Source: Thiotrichales bacterium (lineage in GTDB: Bacteria; Pseudomonadota; Gammaproteobacteria; GCF-002020875). From it: a stretch of DNA of 43,145 nucleotides. Made by a program: the position numbers and the translations under genes. Below, piece after piece: positions 24,828-32,805 of the stretch (position 1 is the stretch's first letter; every line of letters begins with the position of its first letter). The stretch is from NCBI GenBank assembly GCA_018658305.1, contig JABHVM010000007.1:1-43145 (forward strand). The letters are read 5' to 3'. The notes under the pieces are model-generated. The model saw only the letters and a list, made by a program, of their open reading frames with translations, ran no database searches and was not told where the DNA came from.

Positions 24828-25555
24828 TCCAATATTTCCTTTCTCTGTTTTATTACTATAGCAATCCAACCACCAATTATTAGCAATGCAAACGCAAACC
24901 ACTGTAGAGCATACCCATAATGCATACTTGCATCACTATCTCTCTCCTCAACACTCCACTCTCTAATTAGCCGATCTCTGTCTGGATAGTTCTGCCTTAC
25001 CACAAATGGAAGCATCTCCTTACCAATCGACTCTCCCACCAGCTTTAAATCTATATACAGTCTAAGATCACTATCCGAGATCTCATCTAATCTAAATCCA
25101 TTAGTGACTGGCACTCTAACTAAGCCTCTGATAATATTCTCACCATCCGCTAGCGGCACCAACGGTAAAGTATCTCTAGACTCCCCTTGTGAAACCCAAC
25201 CTCTATTTACTAAGAGCGCTCTATCACTTCCAAATATTGCAAGTGGAGTCATAACGTAGTAACCAGCTTTACGCTTCAATTTACGATTATCTAAAAAAAA
25301 TTGTCCTTTACCAATAAAAGTCCCAATAACCTCAACCTCTCTATAGCGCACAAAATCCAGATCTAACTCATCACCTTTAAGGCTAATTAGCTCTTTATCA
25401 ACGCTCAGAGCGAGCTCCTCTGCCACACCCTCTTTCCCTGCAGCTCTATCTAATTGCCAGAATCCTAACCACAAAAAAAGAACAACTAATGAAAGCAGTA
25501 ACAGAGAAGCTACGACCCCTAACCATCGAGGGCGTACTACGGCAGAATCATCCAC
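24824..25555 (-). CDS. SURF1 family cytochrome oxidase assembly protein
   Basis: A 243-residue protein with a membrane helix at each end and a periplasmic domain between them, the SURF1 layout. The first helix ends in the family motif LGFWQLDRA. NRGWVSQG and a C-terminal helix with YALQWFAFALLI are also typical. SURF1 helps insert heme a into subunit I. It starts 4 bases after the DUF2909 gene and its stop overlaps the next start, so it is tightly embedded in the oxidase operon. Confidence 0.93.
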   Translation of the reverse strand: MDDSAVVRPRWLGVVASLLLLSLVVLFLWLGFWQLDRAAGKEGVAEELALSVDKELISLKGDELDLDFVRYREVEVIGTFIGKGQFFLDNRKLKRKAGYYVMTPLAIFGSDRALLVNRGWVSQGESRDTLPLVPLADGENIIRGLVRVPVTNGFRLDEISDSDLRLYIDLKLVGESIGKEMLPFVVRQNYPDRDRLIREWSVEERDSDASMHYGYALQWFAFALLIIGGWIAIVIKQRKEILE

Positions 25556-25559
25556 AAAC

Positions 25560-25799
25560 TTAATTGGTAGGTGTTGAGCCAGCTATAGATGGCGTAAGGG
25601 AGTTTGGTTCAATAACATTAAAAATAGCCCCGAGAATCAATATAGCGAACAAAATAAGGGAGAGAATGATACGAAAAGTAAGTGCTTTAACAACTCGATC
25701 TCCGCTACCATCATCTTTCGCAAGAAAAAACATACCGCTAGCTAATGAGAGCACAATCAGCCCCATTATAATCATAACTGGTAATTTCATTATTTCCAT
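25560..25799 (-). CDS. DUF2909 twin-transmembrane protein
   Basis: A 79-residue membrane protein with two helices (about 5-26 and 42-63) joined by a short charged loop (AKDDGSGDRVVKALTFR). This matches the twin-transmembrane DUF2909 family found between ctaE and surf1 in gammaproteobacterial oxidase operons. Function is unknown; position suggests a small assembly or stabilising subunit. GGAGA lies 7 bases ahead of the ATG at 25799. Confidence 0.85.
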   Translation of the reverse strand: MEIMKLPVMIIMGLIVLSLASGMFFLAKDDGSGDRVVKALTFRIILSLILFAILILGAIFNVIEPNSLTPSIAGSTPTN

Positions 25800-25823
25800 A
25801 TCATAATCTCCGTTTTAAATTCA

Positions 25824-26690
25824 TTACATCCAATAGACTAAGATGAAGAGCCCTAACCATACTACATCGACAAAATGCCAATACCATGCCGCCGCCTCGA
25901 ATGCAAAATGGTTCTCTTCAGTAAAGTGCCCTTTCATACTTCTACCTAATACTGCTGATAACATCAGTGCCCCCACAATTACATGGAAGCCATGAAAACC
26001 AGTCAACAGATAGAATGTAGATCCATAAATCCCTGACTCTAAAGTTAAATTAAGCGTACTATAAGCATGCATATATTCTACAGCCTGCATTATTACAAAT
26101 ATAATACCTAGAGCAACCGTCAACATTAAGCCATTAACTAGCTGTTTCCTGTTCTCTTTCTTAAGCCCCCAATGTGCCCATGTTAAGGTCAATCCAGAAC
26201 TTAAAAGAATTGCAGTATTAATAGCTGGAACTCCCCAAGTATCAACTAAAGCAAAATCACCACCCAAATTACTTGGTCCAGCAGTTGGCCATTGTGAAAC
26301 AAACTGACTAGTAATAAACTCATTAGTTGCCTCTAAATATCCAGTTCCTCCTAACCAATCAACTGAAATATTGCGGACATAATATAGTGATCCAAAGAAA
26401 GTGGCAAAGAAGAACACCTCTGAAGATATAAACCAGAACATTCCCTGTCTAAATGAGTCATCTACCTGTGAGTTATACTTCCCAGTCATATTTTCCTCGA
26501 CAACATCACCAAACCAGCCGAAGAACATATAACCCAATAAAACAAATCCGACAACAATCAGAAACGAGCCGATACCAACCCCATTAATTGCTAATGCTGA
26601 TCCCATCAGAATGCTAAAGATAGCTAACATTGCCACTATCGGCCACTTACTTGGCTCAGGTATATAGTATTGATCTGGTGAAGTAGACAT
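25824..26690 (-). CDS. ctaE: Cytochrome c oxidase subunit III
   Basis: A 288-residue, seven-helix subunit III of the aa3 oxidase, an inner-membrane component that stabilises the catalytic core and the proton-uptake path. Markers include RQGMFWFISSEVFFFATFFGSLYY (about 82-105), with the conserved Glu in helix III, the GFHGFHVIVGALM segment and the terminal AAAWYWHFVDVVWLGLFI. AGGAGG precedes the ATG. It follows ctaG by 78 bases, a gap that contains a 12-bp-period repeat. Confidence 0.97.
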   Translation of the reverse strand: MSTSPDQYYIPEPSKWPIVAMLAIFSILMGSALAINGVGIGSFLIVVGFVLLGYMFFGWFGDVVEENMTGKYNSQVDDSFRQGMFWFISSEVFFFATFFGSLYYVRNISVDWLGGTGYLEATNEFITSQFVSQWPTAGPSNLGGDFALVDTWGVPAINTAILLSSGLTLTWAHWGLKKENRKQLVNGLMLTVALGIIFVIMQAVEYMHAYSTLNLTLESGIYGSTFYLLTGFHGFHVIVGALMLSAVLGRSMKGHFTEENHFAFEAAAWYWHFVDVVWLGLFILVYWM

Positions 26691-26738
26691 TATTTTTTCC
26701 TCCTGTAATTGTAACTCATTATATATTAATAAAATTAT

Positions 26739-26762
26739 CTGTTAATACGACTGTTAATAAAA
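26739..26762. repeat. Two-copy 12-bp-period repeat between ctaG and ctaE
   Basis: CTGTTAATACGA (26739-26750) and CTGTTAATAAAA (26751-26762) are directly adjacent and agree at 10 of 12 positions. The repeat lies in the gap after the ctaG stop codon. No hairpin or other function is apparent. Confidence 0.5.
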
Positions 26763-26768
26763 TACCAC

Positions 26769-27347
26769 TTAACTTCCTGCAACATCATACTTTGCTGCAG
26801 AGTTCTTATCGGTATTCAAAAAAGTATAAGAGAGGTTGAGTACCGAAATATCTTTAGGTAACTCATTAGACACATAAAACCGTAGTGGCATCTCTTTACT
26901 CTCTCCCGCTTTTAGTGGCTGATTACTAAAACAGAAACACTCCATCTTATGAAAAAAACCATTAGCAAACCAAGGTGTTACACTTGGGATCGCCTGACCA
27001 ACAATATCTTCATCAGAGAGGTTTTTAACCAAAAAACTAACTTCTGTAATCTCTCCAGGATGAACCTTTACCTCTCTAGTTAATGGCTTAAATTTCCATG
27101 GTAACCCATCATTTACCGTAGTATCAAATTGCACTGTTACCTGTCGACTATTATCTATTTCAGCACTACTTTCAGAGAAAATCTCTCCACTATTTTTTAG
27201 TCCTGTAACTTGACAGTAGAGGTTATAGAGGGGTATTAGAGCAAACCCAAAACCAAACATACCAATCACTAACCCAACCAGCAGCAGACTAGTCTTACGG
27301 TGCTTTTTCTCTATCTTTTCACCTAATTGTTGTTTTGAATCACTCAT
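26769..27347 (-). CDS. ctaG: Cytochrome c oxidase assembly protein CtaG/Cox11
   Basis: A 192-residue periplasmic copper chaperone with one N-terminal membrane helix (about 20-42). It delivers copper to CuB in subunit I. PLYNLYCQVTGL follows the helix, and the copper motif CFCF is in FFHKMECFCFSNQPL near residue 137. Length is normal for the family. It follows the 43-residue peptide gene by 14 bases in the oxidase operon. Confidence 0.95.
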   Translation of the reverse strand: MSDSKQQLGEKIEKKHRKTSLLLVGLVIGMFGFGFALIPLYNLYCQVTGLKNSGEIFSESSAEIDNSRQVTVQFDTTVNDGLPWKFKPLTREVKVHPGEITEVSFLVKNLSDEDIVGQAIPSVTPWFANGFFHKMECFCFSNQPLKAGESKEMPLRFYVSNELPKDISVLNLSYTFLNTDKNSAAKYDVAGS

Positions 27348-27361
27348 AAATTAAATTGTAG

Positions 27362-27493
27362 TTATGGTAGAGCTGTAGCTGCCAATTTCTCCCAAAAACG
27401 AACTGAGGAGAGTGCAACCAATATCGCTAAACCAGCCAATATCAGAGCCAAACGACGGTTACCTTTTTTAGCTTCACGCTCTTCATTATCCAT
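27362..27493 (-). CDS. 43-residue single-helix oxidase-associated peptide
   Basis: A short frame between ctaD and ctaG encodes 43 residues. A charged head (MDNEEREAKKGNRR) is followed by one hydrophobic helix (LALILAGLAILVALSSV) and a short RFWEKL tail. Its ATG is one base after the ctaD stop (TAA-T-ATG), so it is translationally linked. Small single-helix proteins called cytochrome oxidase small assembly proteins are known at this position in other proteobacteria. Positive residues at the N-terminus put the tail in the periplasm. The role is inferred from position. Confidence 0.75.
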   Translation of the reverse strand: MDNEEREAKKGNRRLALILAGLAILVALSSVRFWEKLAATALP

Positions 27494-27494
27494 A

Positions 27495-29141
27495 TTAAGA
27501 ACCTGCATATTTTGCATTCGCATCAAGTTTAGGCGCTTCAACCCAAGAGTGATATGGAGGTGGAGATGGTAGATCCCACTCTAATCCATTATCTTTAGCC
27601 CCTTCCCAAACCTGAGCAGTAGCTTTCTCAAGTTTCTTACTACGAATTGTATCGATAACAATATAGAGTAGAATAAGATGGCTAAGACCAAATATAAATG
27701 CACCAATACTAGATATTACATTAAATTCAGTAAACTGCACACTGTAATCAATAATACGGCGCGGCATTCCTGCAAGCCCTAGGAAGTGCTGTACAAAGAA
27801 AGTCATATTGAAGCCAATAATATTAGTCCAGAAGAATAGTTTACCTAACCTCTCGTTATACATTTTTCCTGTCCATTTAGGAAGCCAGTAGAATACTCCA
27901 GCAAATAGGGCCAATACTGCACCAGGCACCAGAACATAGTGAAAATGAGCAACCACAAACATCGAGTCGTGATACTGCATATCTGCTGGAATTACTGCCA
28001 ACATTACTCCTGTTAAACCACCAAAAACAAACATAATTACAATAGAGACTGCAAATAGCATTGGGGTCTCAAATGTTAATGATCCTCTCCACATAGTAGC
28101 AATAAAGTTAAACTTCATTAGTCCGACTGGAATAGAGATCAGAATTGTTCCGATCATAAAGTAATTTACTGCACCATACGACATTCCGATAGTGTATTGA
28201 TGATGTGCCCAGACCACCATTCCTAGCGTTCCAAGGAAAATCATAGAGCCTACGAGAGACATATATCCAAACAGTGGCTTGCGTGAGAAAGTTGGAATCA
28301 CCATAGAGAGGACTCCAATAGATGGTAACAACAGAACATAAACTTCTGGATGACCAAAGAACCAAAATAGGTGCTGGAATAGTACTGGATCTCCGCCACC
28401 TGCCGCATCAAAGAAGCTAGTCCCGAAGTGACGATCAAAAAGTAACATCGTAACTCCTCCAGCCAATACAGGAACCACCAAAATAAGTAAGAATGCTGTC
28501 ACCAACCAAGTCCATACAAACATAGGCATCTGACTCATTTTCATTCCTGGTGCACGCATATTAAATATTGTTACAATAATATTAATAGATGCAAGTACTG
28601 ATGAAATACCTAGCAGATGAATTGCAAAGATCAAGAAATCCATCGACATACCTACCTTAATCGATAGTGGAGGATAGAGTGTCCAACCTGTATTAATCTG
28701 AGTTCCACCACCAGGGAAGAATGGCACCACAAAAGATAGAATCAGCATAGTTGCTGCAGCTGGAAGAATCCAGAAGCTTAGATTATTCATCCGTGGTAAC
28801 GCCATATCTGGTGCACCAATCATCATTGGAATCATCCAGTTAGCCAATCCTGCTGCTGCTGGCATAACTGCTCCAAAGATCATAATCAATGCGTGATTGG
28901 TTACAATATTATTATATAGATCCGGCTCTAAAAGTTGAATACCTGGAAACATAAGCTCCATTCTAATCACCATAGCACTCAAACCGCCCAAGAAGAGCAT
29001 TACTAAGGCAAATATTAGATACATAGTTCCAATATCTTTATGGTTGGTACTATAAACCCAACGCTTCCAACCCTTCATCGGTCCATGATCATCATGCGCA
29101 TCATGCGCGCTATCCATTGTCTCTACTGCAGTTGAACTCAT
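27495..29141 (-). CDS. ctaD: Cytochrome c oxidase subunit I (aa3-type)
   Basis: The 548-residue catalytic subunit reduces oxygen at heme a3/CuB and pumps protons. All metal ligands are present: H83 (helix II), GHPEVY at 263-268 with the His-Tyr pair and the type A1 glutamate, HH at 313-314, and HxH in VVAHFHYV. The K-channel and D-channel regions look normal, so this is an A-type proton-pumping oxidase. I start at the ATG at 29141, with TTGGAGAA just ahead; a TTG at 29156 is less likely. The N-terminal extension is rich in His and Asp ([11 protein letters not shown]). Confidence 0.98.
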   Translation of the reverse strand: MSSTAVETMDSAHDAHDDHGPMKGWKRWVYSTNHKDIGTMYLIFALVMLFLGGLSAMVIRMELMFPGIQLLEPDLYNNIVTNHALIMIFGAVMPAAAGLANWMIPMMIGAPDMALPRMNNLSFWILPAAATMLILSFVVPFFPGGGTQINTGWTLYPPLSIKVGMSMDFLIFAIHLLGISSVLASINIIVTIFNMRAPGMKMSQMPMFVWTWLVTAFLLILVVPVLAGGVTMLLFDRHFGTSFFDAAGGGDPVLFQHLFWFFGHPEVYVLLLPSIGVLSMVIPTFSRKPLFGYMSLVGSMIFLGTLGMVVWAHHQYTIGMSYGAVNYFMIGTILISIPVGLMKFNFIATMWRGSLTFETPMLFAVSIVIMFVFGGLTGVMLAVIPADMQYHDSMFVVAHFHYVLVPGAVLALFAGVFYWLPKWTGKMYNERLGKLFFWTNIIGFNMTFFVQHFLGLAGMPRRIIDYSVQFTEFNVISSIGAFIFGLSHLILLYIVIDTIRSKKLEKATAQVWEGAKDNGLEWDLPSPPPYHSWVEAPKLDANAKYAGS

Positions 29142-29156
29142 TATATTATTCTCCAA

Positions 29157-30341
29157 TTATCGTGCTGCTTTAACAGCAGAAGGTTGAACCACATCACCAG
29201 TGGCATTGCCCCAGGCATTACGCTCATAAGTTACAATGGCTGCAATCTCAAGATCAGACAACATCTTCCACGCAGGCATAGTATCTTTACCATTGAGTAC
29301 CATCTTAATATGCTCTTCTATCGATCCAACCACAATCTTACTTCCACGCAATGGTGGGAAAGCAGGAGGTAGGCCAGATCCATCTGGTCTATGACAGGCA
29401 GAACATTTAGTATTATAAGCGCTCTCTCCTTTAGTGTAGAGCTCTTCCAGTGTCCACTCTTTCAAAGAATTTGCCTCAATTAGTGAAGCTAGTAGTGCAT
29501 CCTTCTTCTTCTCAATCCAAGCCTCAAACTCTGCAGGTGTTACCGCTTTAATAACGATAGGCATTTTTGAGTGCCAAGTTCCACAAAGCTCTGCACACTG
29601 CCCACGATAAGTGCCCGTTTTATCTGCGTCAATTTTAGCCCAAGTCTCCATAACATAACCAGGAATTGAGTCTCTTTTAAAGCCCAGCTCAGGAACCCAC
29701 CAAGCGTGTAGAACATCAGCCGAGGTATTTAGGTAGCGAATAGTGCGCCCAACAGGAAGCACTATGGGATTATCTACATCACGCAGATAGTGCTCTCCTG
29801 AAGTCTCCTTGTCAGTTGGACGACTCTCTACTGTAATTGGGTAAAATTCTCCATCATATTCCACCCCATACTCTGGAAATTCATACTCCCACCACCATTG
29901 ATGAGCAATAATTTTAACATTCATATCAAAACAACGATCTGGATCTGCTCCCTCATCTGAACAGAACTGTTTAGGTGCATTCCAGAAACGCTCTAGCGTA
30001 GATTGTGCCGAGCCTGCAATGGTCAAATCCACCATCAACACCATCGTTGGAACCATCACCCACGACCAGCGCCCAAACCATCCCTTATGAAAATTTTGAT
30101 CCGCTTTATACCCCTTACTCTTTCTAAAAGTAAATAGAATATATACCATAAATACCATTACAACTGCCAACAACCAAGTAGCAATCTCCATAGTCAGCAT
30201 ATGCACATCATAGATATCTTTACCAATCCTAGTAACTGGATCAGGGAAATTTAGTCCATATTCAGCCATAACATCCATAGCACCAAGCCAAAGCCCAGTA
30301 AACAGCAACACGAACCCGCCTCTTTTCCACATTCCGTTCAT
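29157..30341 (-). CDS. ctaC: Cytochrome c oxidase subunit II with fused cytochrome c
   Basis: A 394-residue subunit II. It has a signal peptide, two membrane helices (about 49-71 and 94-112) and a cupredoxin domain whose CuA ligands are H212, C249, C253, H257 and M260. A C-terminal class I cytochrome c domain has CSACH at 313-317 and a Met ligand in the DTMPAWKM segment. The fusion makes this a caa3-type enzyme that can take electrons directly from small carriers. An extra Cys pair (C127, C137) lies in a short insertion after the second helix. AAGGAT precedes the ATG. It is the first gene of the oxidase operon. Confidence 0.97.
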   Translation of the reverse strand: MNGMWKRGGFVLLFTGLWLGAMDVMAEYGLNFPDPVTRIGKDIYDVHMLTMEIATWLLAVVMVFMVYILFTFRKSKGYKADQNFHKGWFGRWSWVMVPTMVLMVDLTIAGSAQSTLERFWNAPKQFCSDEGADPDRCFDMNVKIIAHQWWWEYEFPEYGVEYDGEFYPITVESRPTDKETSGEHYLRDVDNPIVLPVGRTIRYLNTSADVLHAWWVPELGFKRDSIPGYVMETWAKIDADKTGTYRGQCAELCGTWHSKMPIVIKAVTPAEFEAWIEKKKDALLASLIEANSLKEWTLEELYTKGESAYNTKCSACHRPDGSGLPPAFPPLRGSKIVVGSIEEHIKMVLNGKDTMPAWKMLSDLEIAAIVTYERNAWGNATGDVVQPSAVKAAR

Positions 30342-30376
30342 CTCATAATCCTTATTAAAATAGTTACGACCTACTT

Positions 30377-30396
30377 ATAACCCCATATAGGGTTAT
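30377..30396. repeat. 7-bp inverted repeat in the ctaC leader region
   Basis: ATAACCC (30377-30383) and GGGTTAT (30390-30396) form perfect 7-bp arms around a 6-base loop. It lies 36-55 bases upstream of the ctaC start, between the predicted -10 and the ribosome-binding site. It could form an RNA stem in the ctaC leader or be a protein-binding site. Confidence 0.45.
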
Positions 30397-30429
30397 TAAT
30401 TGGCAAAATATAACTTTAGTGCTTTTATG

Positions 30430-30445
30430 TGTGACCTATATCAAT
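30430..30445. promoter_or_regulatory. Candidate CRP/FNR-family site upstream of ctaC
   Basis: TGTGA-N6-TCAAT matches the CRP consensus TGTGA-N6-TCACA at 8 of 10 positions, while its right half ATCAA also fits an FNR half-site. On the minus strand a candidate ctaC -10 (TATATT, 30412-30407) with a weak GTCACA -35 puts the site centre at about -38 to -41, where class II activators of this family bind. Oxygen or redox control of the oxidase would make sense, but this is inferred from the motif alone. The rest of the 263-base gap holds AT-rich sequence. Confidence 0.35.
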
Positions 30446-30550
30446 TAAAACGGGAGTATTAGATATTAACCTACAAAAACAGTCCAATTAAATATATTAA
30501 TATAGTTATTAAATTAATTTTACCAACTTAGCGTACTCCTATTAATTTAG

Positions 30551-30559
30551 TGCTATAAT
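30551..30559 (+). promoter_or_regulatory. Extended -10 promoter of the 76-aa gene
   Basis: TGCTATAAT is a perfect extended -10 element. Transcription would begin near 30566, leaving a leader of about 40 bases before the ATG at 30605. No clear -35 is present. Confidence 0.6.
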
Positions 30560-30604
30560 CTGCTAAAAACCGACCAAACAGGACCTCAAACAATCATAAA
30601 AAAG

Positions 30605-30835
30605 ATGATCACACTAGACCCTCAATCTGATCTTGTAAATGAGATACCCGCTGTTATCTACAAACCATCGCGCAGACGCAAGCGCTTTCCTGATAACTGC
30701 GTTACTTTAATGGAGAGTGCAAAAAACGCTAGAAAATATGCCTCTGAAAATGAGAATTATGTAGCTGCCACTATATTAGGTCCTGCACGTTCCTCTGAGG
30801 GATTTATGATCTACTACCTAATCGATTGGTTATAG
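30605..30835 (+). CDS. Small hypothetical protein (76 aa)
   Basis: I do not recognise this product. It is a 76-residue soluble protein with a basic cluster (KPSRRRKRFP, about 20-29), an Ala/Glu/Asn-rich middle and an aromatic end (FMIYYLIDWL). There is no signal peptide. It has its own extended -10 promoter and no strong ribosome-binding sequence. It stands alone between the divergent oxidase operon and the dsr promoter. The promoter makes it likely to be a real gene, but its role is unknown. Confidence 0.55.
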   Translation: MITLDPQSDLVNEIPAVIYKPSRRRKRFPDNCVTLMESAKNARKYASENENYVAATILGPARSSEGFMIYYLIDWL

Positions 30836-30907
30836 ATTTCTCACTCTCTGTATACTCTATAATCTCTGTGTCGATCACTTCTCATACAGTGCGATATAGA
30901 AACACAT

Positions 30908-30929
30908 AACCTAAAAAACAGGTTTTTTT
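30908..30929 (+). terminator. Weak intrinsic terminator-like hairpin
   Basis: AACCT (30908-30912) and AGGTT (30920-30924) can pair around a 7-base loop, followed by five further T residues. The stem is only 5 bp with two G-C pairs, so termination would be weak. It is well placed to end the 76-aa gene transcript before the dsr promoter. The AACAGGTT within it is also an inverted relative of the downstream ACCTG repeats. Confidence 0.35.
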
Positions 30930-30950
30930 CACTTTTCATAAAAATAGTTC

Positions 30951-30978
30951 TTGACATTAAAAAAAAGCATGGTAGTAT
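30951..30978 (+). promoter_or_regulatory. Sigma-70 promoter of the dsr operon
   Basis: TTGACA (30951-30956) and TAGTAT (30973-30978) are 16 bp apart, a perfect -35 with a fair -10. It is the best promoter match upstream of dsrA. Transcription would begin near 30985 and first cross the 79-aa gene. The ACCTG repeats begin immediately after the -10. Confidence 0.65.
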
Positions 30979-31033
30979 ACCTGACTAAATTGGTAGGTTA
31001 TTTACCTGACCACTTTAGTAAACTATCAACCTG
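30979..31033. promoter_or_regulatory. Three ACCTG direct repeats with 25-bp period
   Basis: ACCTG occurs at 30979-30983, 31004-31008 and 31029-31033, each start exactly 25 bp after the last. The first two extend to TACCTGAC, and the third reads AACCTGTAAC. They cover the transcription start and the first 50 bases of the predicted transcript. A partner inverted half (AGGT, 30995-30998) precedes the second copy. Spacing and position suggest an operator for a repressor or an RNA-level control element. No known regulator motif is claimed. Confidence 0.55.
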
Positions 31034-31059
31034 TAACTAACCTATTAAGGATTTAAATT

Positions 31060-31299
31060 ATGAAAAGAAGCGCAAAGAAGAAGAGCGGCCCCCGTAGAAC
31101 AATTCAGGTTTGGGGGGTTGAGCTATATGATGGCACCAAAATAAATGCTGGAGATGATCTTTCTGATGGAAGACATATAGTCTCTGTATATAATCTTGGA
31201 GGAAAGGATGGTGAAGGATACAAAATGGTCTTTGCTGACAATTCAGAAGAGTTCGTCTACACAGATCAGGTATCAATTGGCAACCCAAGATTTAACTAA
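31060..31299 (+). CDS. 79-aa protein leading the dsr operon
   Basis: I do not recognise this product. The 79 residues begin with a very basic segment (MKRSAKKKSGPRR). A compact beta-rich part follows, rich in Gly, Asp and Tyr (VWGVELYDGTKINAGDDLSD), much like a small SH3-like or nucleic-acid-binding barrel. It has no cysteine or membrane helix. AAGGA lies 8 bases before the ATG. It lies between the dsr promoter and dsrA, 70 bases ahead of dsrA, so it is probably the first gene of the dsr transcript. A regulatory or RNA-binding role is a guess from its basic head and location. Confidence 0.65.
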   Translation: MKRSAKKKSGPRRTIQVWGVELYDGTKINAGDDLSDGRHIVSVYNLGGKDGEGYKMVFADNSEEFVYTDQVSIGNPRFN

Positions 31300-31369
31300 A
31301 AAACATACCTACAAGACAGAGATAGAGTGCAAATTTAAATAGAAGCAGTTAACTTAAGGAGATACTAAA

Positions 31370-32740
31370 ATGTCTGAAAAAAACATATCAGAAAATATAA
31401 CCAAAATTAATGCTAATAGTCCAGCACTAGATATTCCAACTCCAAATCTAGATGAACTAGAGAAAGGACCATGGCCTAGCTATGTATCAGGACTAAAACG
31501 GTTAGCCGCTAGTGGTGCCCATAACGCAGATATGATGCGTGGAGTGATCGGCACCCTAGAGCAGTCTTTTGTTAACCGTAGAGGTTACTGGAAAGGTGGA
31601 ACAGTTGGAGTTATCGGATATGGGGGCGGAGTAATTCCTCGTTTTTCTGAACTTAAAGATGATAACGGTGAGACTATGTACCCAGCGGCACTGGAGTTTC
31701 ACACGGTGCGTATTCAACCACCATGGGGCAACCACTATAGCGCAGATCTACTGCGTAAAATGTGTGATGTCTGGGAAGATACCGGTACTGGGCTTATTGG
31801 TCTGCACGGACAATCTGGCGATATTATGTTCCAGGGAACAGATACGGAAGGGGTACAGTCAGCCTTTAACCAGCTCAATGATGTAGATACATTTAAAGAT
31901 CTTGGTGTAGATGGGTTCTGTTTTGATATGGGTGGAGCGGGACCAGCGGTTCGTACTTCAGTATCTTGTGTAGGTGCAGCTCGTTGTGAACAGTCATGTT
32001 TCAATGAGGGCGACTTAATGCAGTCTACCATTAATGAGTTCTTAGATGATATGCATCGTCCAGCTCTTCCATACAAAATGAAGTGGAAGTTTTCAGGATG
32101 CCCAAATGATTGCACCAATGCGATTCAACGCGCAGATATGGCAGTGATCGGAACTTGGCGTGATGATATCAAAATAAACCAAGATGGGTGGAAAGCTTTT
32201 GTTGCAGATAAGGGTATCAAGCATGTCTTTGATAATGTAATCAGCCGCTGCCCAAGTCAGTGTATGGAGATGGCAGAAGATAACTCTCTAACAATCGGCA
32301 ATAAAGAGTGTGTAAAATGTATGCACTGCATAAATGTACTATCTTCAACTAGCCAGAAATATGTTGGTAAAGATGGCGATGCCATTCTTGCACAAGGTGA
32401 TGATAAAGGAATCACTATCTTAATGGGTGGAAAAAGAACCCTTAAAGTTGGCGACCTCTTCGGTACAGTTATCGTGCCATTTATGAAGATGGAGACAGAG
32501 GAAGATAAAGAGAAATTCCTAGAGATCTCTGGCGACCATGTAGATTTCTTCGCAGAGAATGCACTAGAGCATGAGCGCTCTGGAGAGATGATAGAGAGAA
32601 TTGGTCTCCCAGCATACCTTGAGGCGATGGATCTAGAGGTTGACCCAAATATGATCTCAGTACCTCGTACTTCACCTTATGACCGTATGGATGATTGGGA
32701 TGATGAGGTTGCGAAGTGGGAAGAGAGAAAGAGCGCGTAA
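31370..32740 (+). CDS. dsrA: Reverse dissimilatory sulfite reductase, alpha subunit
   Basis: The 456-residue alpha subunit of the cytoplasmic DsrAB enzyme, which in sulfur oxidisers forms sulfite from DsrC-bound sulfur. The siroheme-[4Fe-4S] ligands fit CX5C (CVGAARC, near residue 203) and CX3C (CPNDC, near 244). An inserted ferredoxin domain has CPSQC and CVKCMHC. It is longer than the roughly 420 residues usual for the A. vinosum protein, with extra residues at the N-terminus and near 175 and 325. AAGGAG precedes the ATG. Arg codons are mostly CGT, as expected for high expression. dsrB follows after 65 bases. Confidence 0.98.
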   Translation: MSEKNISENITKINANSPALDIPTPNLDELEKGPWPSYVSGLKRLAASGAHNADMMRGVIGTLEQSFVNRRGYWKGGTVGVIGYGGGVIPRFSELKDDNGETMYPAALEFHTVRIQPPWGNHYSADLLRKMCDVWEDTGTGLIGLHGQSGDIMFQGTDTEGVQSAFNQLNDVDTFKDLGVDGFCFDMGGAGPAVRTSVSCVGAARCEQSCFNEGDLMQSTINEFLDDMHRPALPYKMKWKFSGCPNDCTNAIQRADMAVIGTWRDDIKINQDGWKAFVADKGIKHVFDNVISRCPSQCMEMAEDNSLTIGNKECVKCMHCINVLSSTSQKYVGKDGDAILAQGDDKGITILMGGKRTLKVGDLFGTVIVPFMKMETEEDKEKFLEISGDHVDFFAENALEHERSGEMIERIGLPAYLEAMDLEVDPNMISVPRTSPYDRMDDWDDEVAKWEERKSA

Positions 32741-32805
32741 TCGCCTTACCTCTTAAAAAATAGAGTATTAATTAAAATTAAACATATAGTAACTGGAGAA
32801 TAATT

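Noticed and set aside
30858-30863. TATAAT as another promoter just after the 76-aa gene
   Set aside because: No -35 at suitable spacing and no extended TGn. The region is rich in CTCT and TATA by composition, and the TTGACA promoter further on is better.
31735-32118. 127-codon minus-strand frame inside dsrA
   Set aside because: Antisense to conserved DsrA sequence with no family features of its own.
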